From Desmodesmus armatus (taxonomy: Eukaryota; Chlorophyta; Chlorophyceae; Sphaeropleales; Scenedesmaceae): 64,000 nucleotides of DNA. The stretch spans positions 1,054,001 to 1,118,000 of the forward strand of contig VIIQ02000002.1 in NCBI GenBank assembly GCA_007449985.2. Direction: 5' to 3'. Positions within the stretch are counted from its first letter, which is position 1, and each line of letters opens with the position of its first letter. Of the stretch, positions 1-10,816 are shown piece by piece. The position numbers were made by a program, and so were the translations under genes. The notes below the pieces were generated by a model. It did not search any database, was not told the origin of the DNA, and worked only from the letters and a program-made list of their open reading frames with translations.

Positions 1-47
1 AGCAGTTGACTGATCGTTTCCATCGTGTGTGCTGGCGGTGACTGCAG

Positions 48-825
48 GACTTTGAATCCCACAGCCTTGCGAAGCTGGCCTTTGGCCTGGCATCAGTGGG
101 CTATGATGATGCAGACCTGTACTCAGCCATCACGCTGCAGGCAGCAGCAGACCTTGACAACCTGAGCCCAGCTGATGTGTCACACATCCTGTGGGCATGT
201 GGGGAGCAGGGACACCTCTGCAAGAAGTTCATGTCAGGTGGGTGACAGCCACAGTACAACATCGATGCATCTAGACAACACAACCCTTGCTGCAACACTT
301 GCATGTATCCAGAAGCTGCAAGCCCGGATGCATGCGTGAATCGCAATATAGGGTTTATGCTGCAGGTGGAGTCAAAGCTGCACAGCTGCCAGTTGCATGC
401 TTTTTGTCCAGTGCATGGGTGTGAGGGCCACATGGGGAGCGTGGAAGTGCAGGTGGTGAGGGCCTGCGTTGTCATCACTGCACCCGAACCAGCCCGTGCT
501 GCATGCTGTATGGCAGTAGGCAAGGTGCTGGCATGTAGCTGACGCACCTGTCTGAACAGTCTGTGGTGGCTGCCTTTGCTCAACACCTGCCATGTGTTTC
601 CCTGCTTGGTGTCGCTACTGTACAGCTGTTGCGGACACCTACATGCCAGCACACATCCAGGAGTTCACCCCTCAGCAGCTGCAGACCGCAGTGGTGGCCT
701 GGAACAAGCTGGGCTTCACAAACCCTGCAGTTGCAGCAGCAGCGGTGCGCCTCAGCGAGGTGCTGCCACACCTGGCTCTCGAGGAGTTCCCCGAGAAGGA
801 GGCAGCAGCAGGCCAGAGCCCTTGA
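48..825 (+). CDS. 3' end of an OPR/FASTK-like helical-repeat protein (partial)
   Basis: The last two exons of a gene that starts before the window: 48-237 and 626-825, with the stop at 823-825. The first ends in phase 1 at a GTGGGT donor and the second starts in the matching phase after TACAG. The product is all-helical, with repeated Leu/Ala-rich helices such as LAKLAFGLASVGYDD, LSPADVSHILWACGE and TPQQLQTAVVAWNKLGF. The spacing and the 'Ls..dv..ilwAc...g' pattern are those of octatricopeptide or FAST-kinase-like repeat proteins, which in green algae are mostly nuclear-encoded chloroplast or mitochondrial RNA-maturation factors. The tail is short and polar. The family call is an inference from repeat texture. 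No RAP domain is visible in this piece, so a different helical-repeat family is possible. Confidence 0.6.
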
Positions 826-3601
826 GGGCACTGCCAGCACACACATGCCGTGAACGCTGCCTGGGCGACAACACCCCTGGGCTCTGTAGTATCCATTGCA
901 GCACTTTCAACACCTTTCAGGGAGTAGGAGGTGTTAGGGCATGGGTGTGCAAGCTGGGCATGCACTTTTGCGTCGTGAGGCCGCACCTTCAAGGGGCGTG
1001 CTGCATGTGGATTGGTGTGTTGCATGAGTGTAGGGAGCCGGTGGTGCAGCCGGGTGGTGTGGAAGGGTGATGCCGGAGTTGAGCTGCATGGGGTGTGGGG
1101 TGTAGCTAGAGTTTTTGCAGAGTGACACCGAGTGACAAGATTGGGGTTGTGGTTGATGCTGTTGCCAGGGGGCGTGTGATGCCAGCCCTAGGGCTCCCTT
1201 GCACCCACCAAGTTTTGTAGGTCCAGTTATCTACCGGCTATGCTTGCCGTTTTGGTGTTGTTGTCGTTGTTGCCACAGCCTGCACTACTTTGCGTATTGC
1301 TTTTGAGAAGTTGGGTTCCCCACTGTTGGCTGTGGTGGCCTTGTGCACAGCAGGGCCCCCGGCTGAAGCTGCATAAATTTGCATGTTGTCGCTCCATGTC
1401 TCAAGAGTGTGCTGAGTACTATGAAGTAGGGCTGTTGCTGGGTGTTGCGGTCAGTGGCGGTTCCTGGCTGTGGACGTGGCGCTCGCACCTGTGACTTCTT
1501 GTTATGTGGGCACACATTTTGACCAGATGGCAACTCGAACGTCAGACGGTGCCTGAACCTGGCACCGTCCAGGCGCCCCTTCTTGATTTTGTGTGTGGGT
1601 TGTGTACTAGTTAGCTGAGTGCAGGGAAACTGCAGTCTCTTTTTTCCACCACCAGCTATGATGCTTGGGTACTGCCACTTGGTGCTGCGTCCGACCCTTA
1701 CAAGCCAGAAGCATCCGGACAGCACCAGGACATTTCACTGCGTATACTGGGCAACCTTTTTGTGCCACCACTGCATCAGCCACTGGTATCCAACCACAGA
1801 TTCTATCACTGTGCTGTGGTTTGATCCTTGGCGCGCAAGGCTGTGCTGTAATGGTCCATGCTCGTGCACGTTTTGTCTGTGCATGACTGGTGATGCACCC
1901 TGGCCGCTCTTCTGGGTGCGCTTTTTTGTAGGTGACATCTCAGGTGCTGGTCTTGTGGTTGCCCAAGTCTACCACTGCCGGCCTGGCATGCATCTGCGCA
2001 TGGGTAGTGTTGCTTTTTGCCTGCCAGGTATCATACAAGCACATTGCAAGCCTGCATCGATAGACCAGTGTTCAAGGCTGGCTACCACTGGAAGCGTTGT
2101 GCACCAATGCACTGCGAGCCCTGGCAGTATCCCATATAGATTACCGTTTGCATACTGTGCGTGCCGTTGCACTGGCAATACTTCATACATAGTACCTTTT
2201 GCATACTATGCAGTAGTACTGCTCGTGCTGCTTGCAGGACGTGTTTAGTTTTTGCTTTATGTGTGCGCCTGTGCGTGTGCGGCTATGCAAGAAGTGTACC
2301 ACGCTGTTGTCAAAGGTGCTGCGTCAGTGCTGCATGTAGTATCTGCAGCAAGCTTTGCGTCTGTACAACAAAGGACAACGCCGGCATGCTGGTTTGTCAG
2401 GTGGCCTTCTCACTAGTTGTCCAGTCTGATGAACCTTGCTGGGCAGCAAACCTGGCTTGTCACAGCCCGGCTACTGTATCAACATGGTGTGTGTACCTTT
2501 TGTTCCTGAGATTTGTTGCCAGCTGCTGTTGTGCAGAAGTCTGCTCTCAGTGCTCTCCCTGCACTTGTGTGCTTGCTCTTGGGCATGCACACTGGAACTT
2601 TGCACACAATCGCTAACTTTTTGCTGTGTGCATATCTGAATGCACTGCTGTGGCATTCGCCATGAAGGCTGAGTGTGTACATCGTTTCGGCATCATTGCT
2701 GCTGTCTGCACCCTGCACATGAGACACTTCGGTCATACGTCCTGTGTACACAAAGCGTGCCCAGTCGTAACACCAGTACGGCAACCCGGTTACCCGATGG
2801 CTGATGATATTGCAATGCGATGCAACGTGCAACCAGGCTAGCAGTCAGCTGCGCAACTGACACCAGGCTATATTACCCAGCCAACCTGTCTGGAGGACAG
2901 GGTTTTGGAAGTTGGAGGCAACAGGGGTTGTCTTGTTGCCCGTCCGGCGGAACCACGTATCAGTGGATAGGGCCACGCTGATAAAGGACACATTCTACCA
3001 TATGAAAGTCAACCGTTGAGCGGCGCTGTGGGGGCCATAACACATCAAAGCCAACACGTCGTGTGGGACAACACACAACAGTCGATGTCCGAAAGGCGGC
3101 AACAAACCCTTGTTGGCATGTGCTGCGTGTCTGGCATTGCCGACAATCGACTGCTGCAAGCACGCTGTGGGCCCACTGGGGCAGCTCCCACACGTAGTAC
3201 GGCAGCTGGCAAACATCACCCTGTCGAGGGTGGATTCACAAGGAATGTCACTAACATGTTGCACCCCCACTTACACACGACACAAACACAAACACACATC
3301 ATGAGATGTAACATGCATGGGGTTTTACACGCAGGGTGCACACACATAACACACAGTATCGGTGTTCACCCAGTGTACATGAAACCGGACTCAAAACAGC
3401 AGGAGCAGCTACCTCCTGCGACAGAAGGTTTCAGTAACAGTGTGCGAGGATAAATGCGTACATGTGTGAGCATATGCCACAGTGGCTGCCATGGCACTGA
3501 TCTCAAGTGCTGGCTAACCATCTGACAGGCTCTTCAAGCTGTCCGAACAGCAAGCCTGTCAGCGCAAGCGGCTGCTGGCGGTGCCTCCCTAGCAGCACAG
3601 G
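826..3601. other. Convergent 3' regions of the helical-repeat gene (+) and the 648-aa gene (-)
   Basis: No supported gene. From 826 to about 2850 the + strand is strongly T/G-rich with many TGTG and TTTG runs. From about 2850 to 3601 it is A/C-rich with CACACA runs. The switch fits two 3' untranslated regions meeting tail to tail. A TGTAA poly(A)-type signal lies at 1847-1851 (+), and candidate reverse signals lie at 3271-3275 and 3325-3329 (-). Open frames here (for example 1619-2248) have no domain, no codon bias and no splice support. Confidence 0.5.
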
Positions 3602-6461
3602 CTACAGGTTGAGCACCACCCTAGCCTTGGGCGCCGTGCCCTGCTCTTGGTCACACACATTGTCGCCACCAGCTGCCGACTTGTCGCTGCTGCCTGCGGG
3701 CTGAGGTACTACAGACGCCTTGGTCTTGGGAGCAGCACTGCCTGGGGTGCCAGCACGCCCTGCTGCAGCCGCTGAGTGCTTCCTCTTCTTGGGAGTCCTG
3801 TCTTGCTGGCTGCTGCTAGCTGCTGCTGCTGCTGGTGGCTGGGGTTGGAATGCGCCAGCTGCACCCGCTGCTGCTGCATGCTGGAAGCTGCTGCCTGCAG
3901 GCGAGCCAAACAGCAACGCCGGCTGCATCAAGCTCAGGCAGTCTGCTGTCGGCGTGCCGGCCCCATGCAGCAGCATTGCAGCCGAGTGCGGCAGGTAGCC
4001 GCAGCTCATCAACGCAGCCGCCTGCATGTCTGCTGCCATGAACTGTGCTGCAGGGCTGCCTGCTGCCTGCATGGACTGCAAGCCCCCCAGCCCCTGCATG
4101 GACGGCATGCCGCCCAATGCCTGCAGCGCCATGTGCGGCATGGGGTAGCCCCCCATCCCCAAATGCTGGGCCACTGGGGGATACAGCATGTATGAGGGCT
4201 GCACGCAAGGCAGCTGCATCTGATCTGCAGTACTGGCGGCGCTGGCTGTAGGTGCTGCACTGCCGGGCTGCTGGGCGGCAAACGGCAGTGACACAGGTGC
4301 TGACACCAACAGCTGCGGCATGGAAAGGCATGTGGGCGTAGTAGAGGCTGCAGCTGCGGCAGCGGCAGAGGCGGCAGCGGTCTGCACTTCTGCTGAAGCT
4401 GCTTCTCGCGCTGAGTCTGCTGCTGCGGCCTGCTTGGCAGCCGTTGCCTTGGTGTTGAATTTGGCCAGCAGGTACTCAAACGATTCCTGCGCATGGGATT
4501 CCTGCACACACAACAGGGCAAGCGTACAGATGCCTGCCTGCTCAGTACGACCTTGACAGACTCTGTCGGACACTATGCCGGGAGAAGGATGTCGCACCGC
4601 GATTTTGCACCCTGCAACACCCATGCTGCCACTGAGGCAGCCGACAATGAGGATTCCTGGCCACCGCCCACCAGCGCAGCGTGGGCACAGTGCAGCATGC
4701 TACAGTGCATGACTGCTGAAGCAGCATGTTGCTTACCGTGCCTGTCTGCTTCAGCAGTATCTGACAGATGTCGAATGCCTTCTTGGTTGCATGCTTGGCC
4801 CTGTCGCTGTCCTTGTCTGCAGCCTGCAGTGCCCTGGCCAGCTCCAGCCATGCCCTGCCGACTGCAGGGTGTGAGGGGCCCCACTGCAGCTCTGCAGCCT
4901 CTATGGTCTGCTGCCACTGCTGCAGAGCTGCTAGGCTGGGGCCCCACCCTGATCGGGGCTGCTCATGGCCACAGCTGCAGCAGCAAGGACAAACAAAGGC
5001 TGCATGCTGTCAGTGCGGTGATCCGGACTGTGCAGTGCTTCGAGCCGCTGGCGTTCATCAGTTGAAGGCACCTTGTGCTGCTTGGGTCATGGTGGCTTCC
5101 AACGTACAGGCCTCATGTGTTGACCGCGTCGCAAGGTGCTTGTCACAGCCCTAGTGTTTGTTGCATTCACAGCATCATTGGCATTGCCTATAGCTATGGG
5201 GTGCCAGGTGGTCTGCAGTGCACAGCGGCCACCACACACAAGCTCACCTTGTGCTGCCTCACAGACTTCAGTGCAGCGGTCATCAAACCTGGCAACAGTG
5301 ACGCTGTGCTTGGCTCCTGCCGTGCTGACTGGGTTATTGCTGAGCCGCATGTCTTCTGCTACAGGGCTCCACATCCCTGCTGCGGCACCTGCTGAGCCAG
5401 CTGCCTCCTGGGGCGCCTGAGGCTCCATGTCAGCTGAAAGGATGGCCGACAGGCGGGGGGTCTTCATGGGACCCATGAACAGGCTGCCTGTGGGACTGAG
5501 CAGGGATATGCTGCTGTAGCGCTCCAATGCAGCAGACCTGCGGTCAAGCAGCAGTGCGTCAGTGGTGCATGCACAGTGTATACCAAGTACCACATCCCAG
5601 AGTGTATCACACACGCCATGGTACAACCATGTTGGTCGGGGACTGCTGTAGTCGTTGGGAGCTGCCGGTGTCACCTGGCTGCTTCAGCGGCCAGCATGGC
5701 TGCCATGGTCCCTGTGCCCAAGCCCGCTCCGCTGGAGGGTGGCGGTAGGTCTGTCTGGCGGCTGCGTGCTGGTGTTGACAGGCATTGCGCGTCCTGCAGC
5801 AGCAGGGAATTGCCAGCCCATCGTCCCCGTCAGCACCTCCTGCTGCTGTGCACATGCATAGCACCTACTAGGTGAGGCCTAGTAGGTGATGCCATGCCAA
5901 GCACCTGCATGGCGTTATGCCCTGGCCAGGTGATGCCGCATGCTGTCGTGCTGCTTCGCTCTGTTCCAAACTGCTTCTCAGACAGCTGCACTGTGTGCGC
6001 AATGGTGTGCATCTCACCTGCGGCGTATGCTTGTCTGTGACATCAACAGAGAGTCGCTTGGGTTTCTTCCTGGCAGGTGATACCGAAGCATCGCTGGTGA
6101 TGAAGCTCCTGGGCCTGAAGGGGTTGGGGCTTGCCAGGTCTGACCCCAGCATCATGAGCTCGCCGCATACTGGCTGCTCTGGAGGGGCCAGGCGCAGAGG
6201 CACTACTGCACCACCATGCTGGCCTTGGGCGCGTGCTGGTGCAGTACCCTGCTGCTGTGCTGGCTCCTGCGCTGCTGTCGGCTGTCTATGCTGCTCTGGT
6301 TGGTTCTTTTGTGCATCTGGTGGAACTGTTGCTGTTAGTATAGGCTGTGATTGCTCCCTGCCTCCTGCCTGTTGTTGTTGCGGTTGGTCAATGGCCAGCT
6401 GTTCGTGCTCTGGTGGCTGCTGTCCATCCTGTTGATGGTGCATATGCGAGTTGGTGGACAT
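3602..6461 (-). CDS. Unknown 648-aa nuclear-type protein with a helical middle
   Basis: Five exons on the - strand: 6461-6018, 5793-5675, 5537-5248, 4930-4737 and 4501-3602. All junctions keep phase, giving 648 residues. The N-terminus (1-148) is Gln/Pro-rich and ends in a basic cluster (ARKKPKR, about 131-137). Residues 190-290 carry Ser-Pro/Thr-Pro sites (SLLSPTGSLF, MKTPRLSAI). Residues 285-349 are an amphipathic helical segment with TPR-like texture (GPSHPAVGRAWLELARAL). The C-terminal 300 residues are Ala/Met/Gln/Pro-rich and include a second basic cluster, KKRK, near 587-590. Two candidate nuclear localisation signals, Gln/Ala-rich activation-like tracts and possible CDK sites suggest a nuclear regulator, but no DNA-binding domain is recognisable. 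The exon-4 acceptor (CCTAG) is weak and was chosen because it alone keeps the frame. Confidence 0.65.
5862..5888. repeat. Perfect hairpin in intron 1 of the 648-aa gene
   Basis: Eleven-base perfect inverted repeat (CACCTACTAGG / CCTAGTAGGTG) around a 5-base loop, inside the first intron between exons 6461-6018 and 5793-5675. Function unknown. It could be an RNA structure or a relic of a small inverted-repeat element. Confidence 0.7.
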
Positions 6462-7082
6462 GTCCTATAGCAATGAATTTCACCAGCATGCCTGCTGCAT
6501 CAGTGTGCAGTTGCAGTGCAACAGCAGCTAGCCCACAGCTCAGTTGTGACAACTGAGCCAGCACGAAGCGCAAGCTGTGCTGTTTGAGTCGACCGGCAAG
6601 AGTATGTGTACACAAGTGGATTGGGAAGAACTGCAGCTGGTAGGCCAGAAGAGCAGAGGCCTTTGCTGTCTGTCAGTGTGTGCCTGGCCAACCAGCTGCC
6701 TCTGCGCAAGTAACTGAAGTAGCCAAACGTACTCGAATTTGAAATACAGCGATCTGACTGGCCTGCCAGGCGTGAGAGTGAGAGCTAGGTGTTTGGCGGG
6801 AGTTACGCGGCCTGTTACCACGACTTCTTCAGCAGCACTTATCGTTGCTTTGTCTTGATTCCTTTCATAATCAACAACAAACCGTGATGGTGCAGCCACT
6901 GAGCTTGTTCGCTGCAAGTACCACGACACCTGCATTCAGATCACACCTTCCTTCTGTTGTACTGTCTCGCTGCTCGATGAACATAACGTAATGCAAACCT
7001 CGATTTAGAACACTCAATAATCGAAATGACCCAACTGGTATGCACAAGCCTGGGCTGGCCACAACATGTGATGCTGTGCTCT
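6462..7082. other. Spacer: 3' region of WD40 gene and upstream region of 648-aa gene
   Basis: About 620 bases between two genes that both read on the - strand. It must hold the 3' end of the WD40 gene and the promoter and 5' leader of the 648-aa gene. It is more AT-rich than the coding parts (for example around 6850-7030). I see no open frame with splice support, no repeat and no clear TATA element. Confidence 0.4.
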
Positions 7083-9557
7083 TCACTGCTGCTGTGCTCC
7101 GTCTTCATCTTCACTGTCCAGCTCCAGCTGCCAGCACCGCAATTCACCTGCAGCAACACAGTCTTGCGTGAAACATGTGTTGCAGCTGTTTGTCTATCCT
7201 CGGAGCGATTGACCCCAACCACACACGTGCCGTGCCACAATCTCTAGCAGCAGTGCCTGACCCACAGCAGCGAACTTACCTGACGCATGAGCAACATACA
7301 GCAGCTTGGAATCCGTCGTGCTCCAGGAAATTGCAGTCACTTCATCCCTCAAGTCTGGGTCGGGCGCGACAGCGGCAGGTGCTGCAAACTTGGGTATAGG
7401 CATGTTCTCATCCTCAGGCGGTTCTGCATACTCAGTCACATCATACACGAGCACGCGCCCGTCTTTGCCTCCTGTGACCAGGATGGGTGAGCCAACCTGC
7501 GGCTGCCAAGCCTGCAAGCAGCAGCAGGTGGCAGTGGACAGTGCTTCTGACACCACAGAAGGAAGGCAAAGCTTGCAAACCTCCGCAGTAGCCGCGCCGA
7601 CTAGGTCAGAGACAGCAGGCATGCACCACATGCGCAGCAACAATCAAACCTTGTCAAACCAAGCTGATTTGCTGCTACTAGGGTGCTTGTGACAACTGCG
7701 CATGCTTGATCGCAGCAGATTAGACTGTGGAGGTATCAGCGGGTGTGGACCCCACCTGGCATGTGAGTGTCTTGGTGTGGCCCAGCCCCACCACTGGTAT
7801 GCTGCCTGCGGGGCCGTGGGGCCCTGTGAAGTCCCACACCGTGCACTGCGTCCCTCCCAAGCTAGCCAGCATAGTGTTGTCCCGGTTGAACACTGTGCTG
7901 GTGACCTTGGCTGGGTAGCCACCACAGCTGTACTCTATGAGCTCCGAACCAGGCTGCTGCTGCTCTGAGGTGCTGCCCTCCTCGCCACTGCTGTCTGCCT
8001 TCATGCGGGCGGCTGCTGCTGCTTCCGGGCTGCTTGTGAAGTGCCATATGTGTACACAGCTGTCCATGCAGCCGCCGACAACATACGACAGGTCTGGGGT
8101 TGCTGCTGCAGACATGACGTTCGTCCCGTACCTGCAAGCACCACAATGCCATGTCAGCTTGACAGCAGACAGTGAAACAGGCCGGCTGGCCGCCAGCAGC
8201 CATTGGTCCCTGGCTGCATGAAGCTCACTACTAGTCAATCCAGCCTTGTTGGGCTTGTAATTGCATGAAGGGTTCAGATGCTGATGCCAACATTGTAACG
8301 GTCTGTGTCACCTGTGGGTGTCATAGCCGCTATATGCCAAGGCCCTTTCACCATCGCCGTAGGTGCCTGGCACTTACTCGAGCAGGACGCCAAAGCCCCC
8401 CGCTCGGTGCTGTGCAGGACGACACCCCCGTAGAAGGCACACAGCACTTTGCTGTCTCCCACAAACTTGATGTCCTCAATCACGCCACCTGACACCGCCG
8501 GAAACACACGCCTGCAAGTGCGCCAGGCAATGACAAGCTTCAGTGTCAGCCCTGGCCCCGGCACTATTGCAGCCTGTTGCCTCACCATTCAGCTGTACAC
8601 TGGTCCCATTTTGCTGTTCACTCACTGTTGTCGTCGTGCCTGTTTTTCATGTATGGAGTAATCTATTGGGGTGGTCCTATCACAGTCCTACCTCTTGGCC
8701 TCATAGTCGTCAGCTGCCAGCTCAAACACGTGGAGCGTGCGCCCTGCAGCACACGCTGCCAGCGTGCCAGCTGCATTGCACCGTGCATGGCTCACAGTGT
8801 GGCCCTTGGAGGACCTGTGGCAGCAACACACACAGCCTCTGTCAGCTGCATCAGGGTATTGCCAGGTATCGCTGGTGATCGGGTCTTGCATAGTGGTTGA
8901 TCCACTGCACCTTGCCAGCAGTGACATTGTTGTGTGGCAACTTGTCCATGCGACATTTCCCTTCTCCCCCCCTCCCTCCGTTTCCCCCCGGCCCTTCTGC
9001 ACGCTAGTCTGCAACCACAGCCAGCCTACTGAGTTGCGGGATGCGACACAACCAGCCGCAAAAGCTGACCTTACCGGTCTGTGTTCTCTCCCTCGCACTC
9101 CAGCCTGGCAATCAAGTCACCAGAGTCTGGGTCCCACACTGCTGCCGTGCCATCTTCGCCAGCTGACACCAGCCTGCTGCTGCCGCCAAAGCATAGGCTG
9201 TTTGTGCCACCAGCATGGCCAGCCAGCTCCCTCAAGACGGACAGGCTGCCATCCAGCACTACGATGGTGGCTGTGTCGGCCTGGTGGCGGTCATGTGGTG
9301 ATGGTGGGTGAGGGAGAGGGCAGTAACAGGTACGTACAGGGGGACGTTGGCCAGGCAGTCAGCTGCGACGGCTGCGTGCAGCAGGAGGTCATTGCAGGGA
9401 TCTTTCAAGAGGCCACAGTCATAACTACCTGGGCAACTGCCAACAGACCAGATGGCGAGCAGCTGACAGCAGTGATAGTATCGTCAAGGGTGGCAGTGTG
9501 CTGCAGCTTGAGTTGTTTTGAGGGTCTTCTCAGGAAAAGCTCCAGCTCGGGATCCAT
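7083..9557 (-). CDS. WD40 beta-propeller protein, cyanobacterial-type family
   Basis: Seven exons on the - strand: 9557-9429, 9280-9075, 8814-8692, 8511-8378, 8131-7756, 7511-7280 and 7147-7083. They encode roughly 420 residues starting MDPELELFLRRPSKQL. WD40 blades are clear: ITAVSCSPSGLLAVAQ, TNSLCFGGSSRLVSAGEDG with AAVWDPDSG, SYVVGGCMDSCVHIWHF, and SPILVTGGKDGRVLVYD. The blade GGYPAKVTSTVFNRD, followed by TVWDFTGPHGPAGSIP, matches the typical 'gYpaKV..lAW...VWDfsGkGPaG..P' signature I know from cyanobacterial WD40 proteins, so this is probably a scaffold of that family. The tail is acidic (LDSEDEDGAQQQ). The junction from 8378 to 8131 does not keep phase (ends phase 1, restarts phase 2). 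A missed microexon, another splice site or a one-base assembly error is likely there; every other junction fits. Confidence 0.8.
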
Positions 9558-10009
9558 TCGGACCACTTCTCAACACAGAAAACAGAGGAGAGGGCAAGAT
9601 CAGCAGCAGGGCGAGCAGAAGGAGTCAAGATCGCACAGAGGGATCGACCTTGGCGGTCCTAGTTATTCACAAATATGAGTCGTGCTGTTGCCTGTGCAAA
9701 AGCTTCGCTTTACGGCTTGTTAGCCTGGCTTGCGATCAGTTCTGAGCTTCAACTTGGTGCTGTTCATGCCATTCATGTTACCCCTGTGTGCATTGTCATT
9801 CTGGCTCACTTTGCGTTCTGTGCCCCCACCGTCCAGTCTCAAATCCAGATTGAACAGCCTGTAACACCCCAGGACCCTTGTTGGCATTGCACCCATACAC
9901 GCCACACAGCTAAGTTGTGCAGCAGAGGACTCTGTCTGTCTACAGAAGGGGGAACCCTACTTCCTGGGTAGCAATGCAGCATCTGTAGTAGACATAAGCA
10001 TTGGTGTAG
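9558..10009. promoter_or_regulatory. Shared upstream region of divergent WD40 and two-helix-protein genes
   Basis: About 450 bases separate the start codons of the WD40 gene (- strand, 9557) and the 110-aa membrane-protein gene (+ strand, 10010). Both promoters and 5' leaders must lie here. It includes a purine-rich stretch at 9580-9640 just ahead of the WD40 start. No defined TATA box or known motif was identified. Confidence 0.4.
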
Positions 10010-10816
10010 ATGGCGACTGGTCTGCTGCAGCCGCAAGCCCGGCGCCTGACGTTTGCAGCTTGCACTGCTGTGCTGCAGATGTGAGTGCTTTGAGGTCCAG
10101 CAGGAGGGTGGAGGGGAGGACAGGTGGCAAGAGCCAGGCAAGCTACTAACGCTGTGGTGTTCATGTTACAACAGACTGGGTGCCCTTGGAGGTCTTTGGG
10201 TGGCGCTGCACTATGTTCAAACTCACATCGCCAAGCAGCCGCTCGTGATTTTGCTATTTCCTCCACTGGCGGTGAGTGACATCATGTGCAGCCCTGAAAG
10301 CGTGCAGCAAGAGATGCTGCTGCTGCTGCGTGCTTCATGTAGATGCATGTTGGCATGGACAGGCCCTCAATGGTTTGCAAGCAGTGCCAATGCTCACAAA
10401 TTGCTGCCATCTGACTGTTGCTGTTGCTGCCCGCAGATGGGCAGTATTGCATTTGTGATACCACTCATGATGTTCATCTCCTACCAAGTAAGTGAATGCA
10501 TGTTCTGTGTGTGAGTCAATTTGTTTGAGTTGGTGAGAAGGGATTTGTTGGTCAGCCTGCACTAGACAAACGTTTCACCAGGTCTTGGCCAGGCTGGATG
10601 CTGATGCTGTTGACTGGGGGCTGGTTGCGTTGGCCGCTTGACTGTTGACAGGCCTACCGGTCCTGCCAACTTTCTGAGTGCAACCTGTTTATGCTGCCGC
10701 AGGCCGACTTCCCCAACCTCAACCCTGCCAACCCCCTTCACTACATCAAGATCGCCAAGCGTTGTTACACTGCACTGGGAAGAAACAACATGAAGGTGGC
10801 AGAGAAGGACCTGTAG
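10010..10816 (+). CDS. Small two-helix membrane protein, 110 aa, function unknown
   Basis: Four exons: 10010-10080, 10175-10271, 10437-10487 and 10703-10816, all with matching phase and good GTGAGT/GTAAGT donors. A CTAAC branch-point-like element lies 5' of exon 2. The protein begins MATGLLQPQARRLTFAACTAV, whose Arg-containing, acid-poor start could be an organelle-targeting leader. Two hydrophobic helices follow (ILGALGGLWVALHYV and LVILLFPPLAMGSIAFVIPL). A conserved-looking soluble tail follows (NPANPLHYIKIAKRCYTALG, ending KVAEKDL). Such a small two-span protein could be an accessory subunit of a respiratory or photosynthetic complex or an ER protein, but I do not recognise the family. The clean splice structure makes the gene itself secure. 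Confidence 0.75.

Noticed and set aside
1619..2248. 209-codon + strand frame after the helical-repeat gene
   Set aside because: Cys/His-rich random-looking product, T/G-rich untranslated composition, no domain or splice support.
8737..9678. + strand open frame of 313 codons
   Set aside because: Antisense to three WD40 exons and their introns; no domain and no codon bias.
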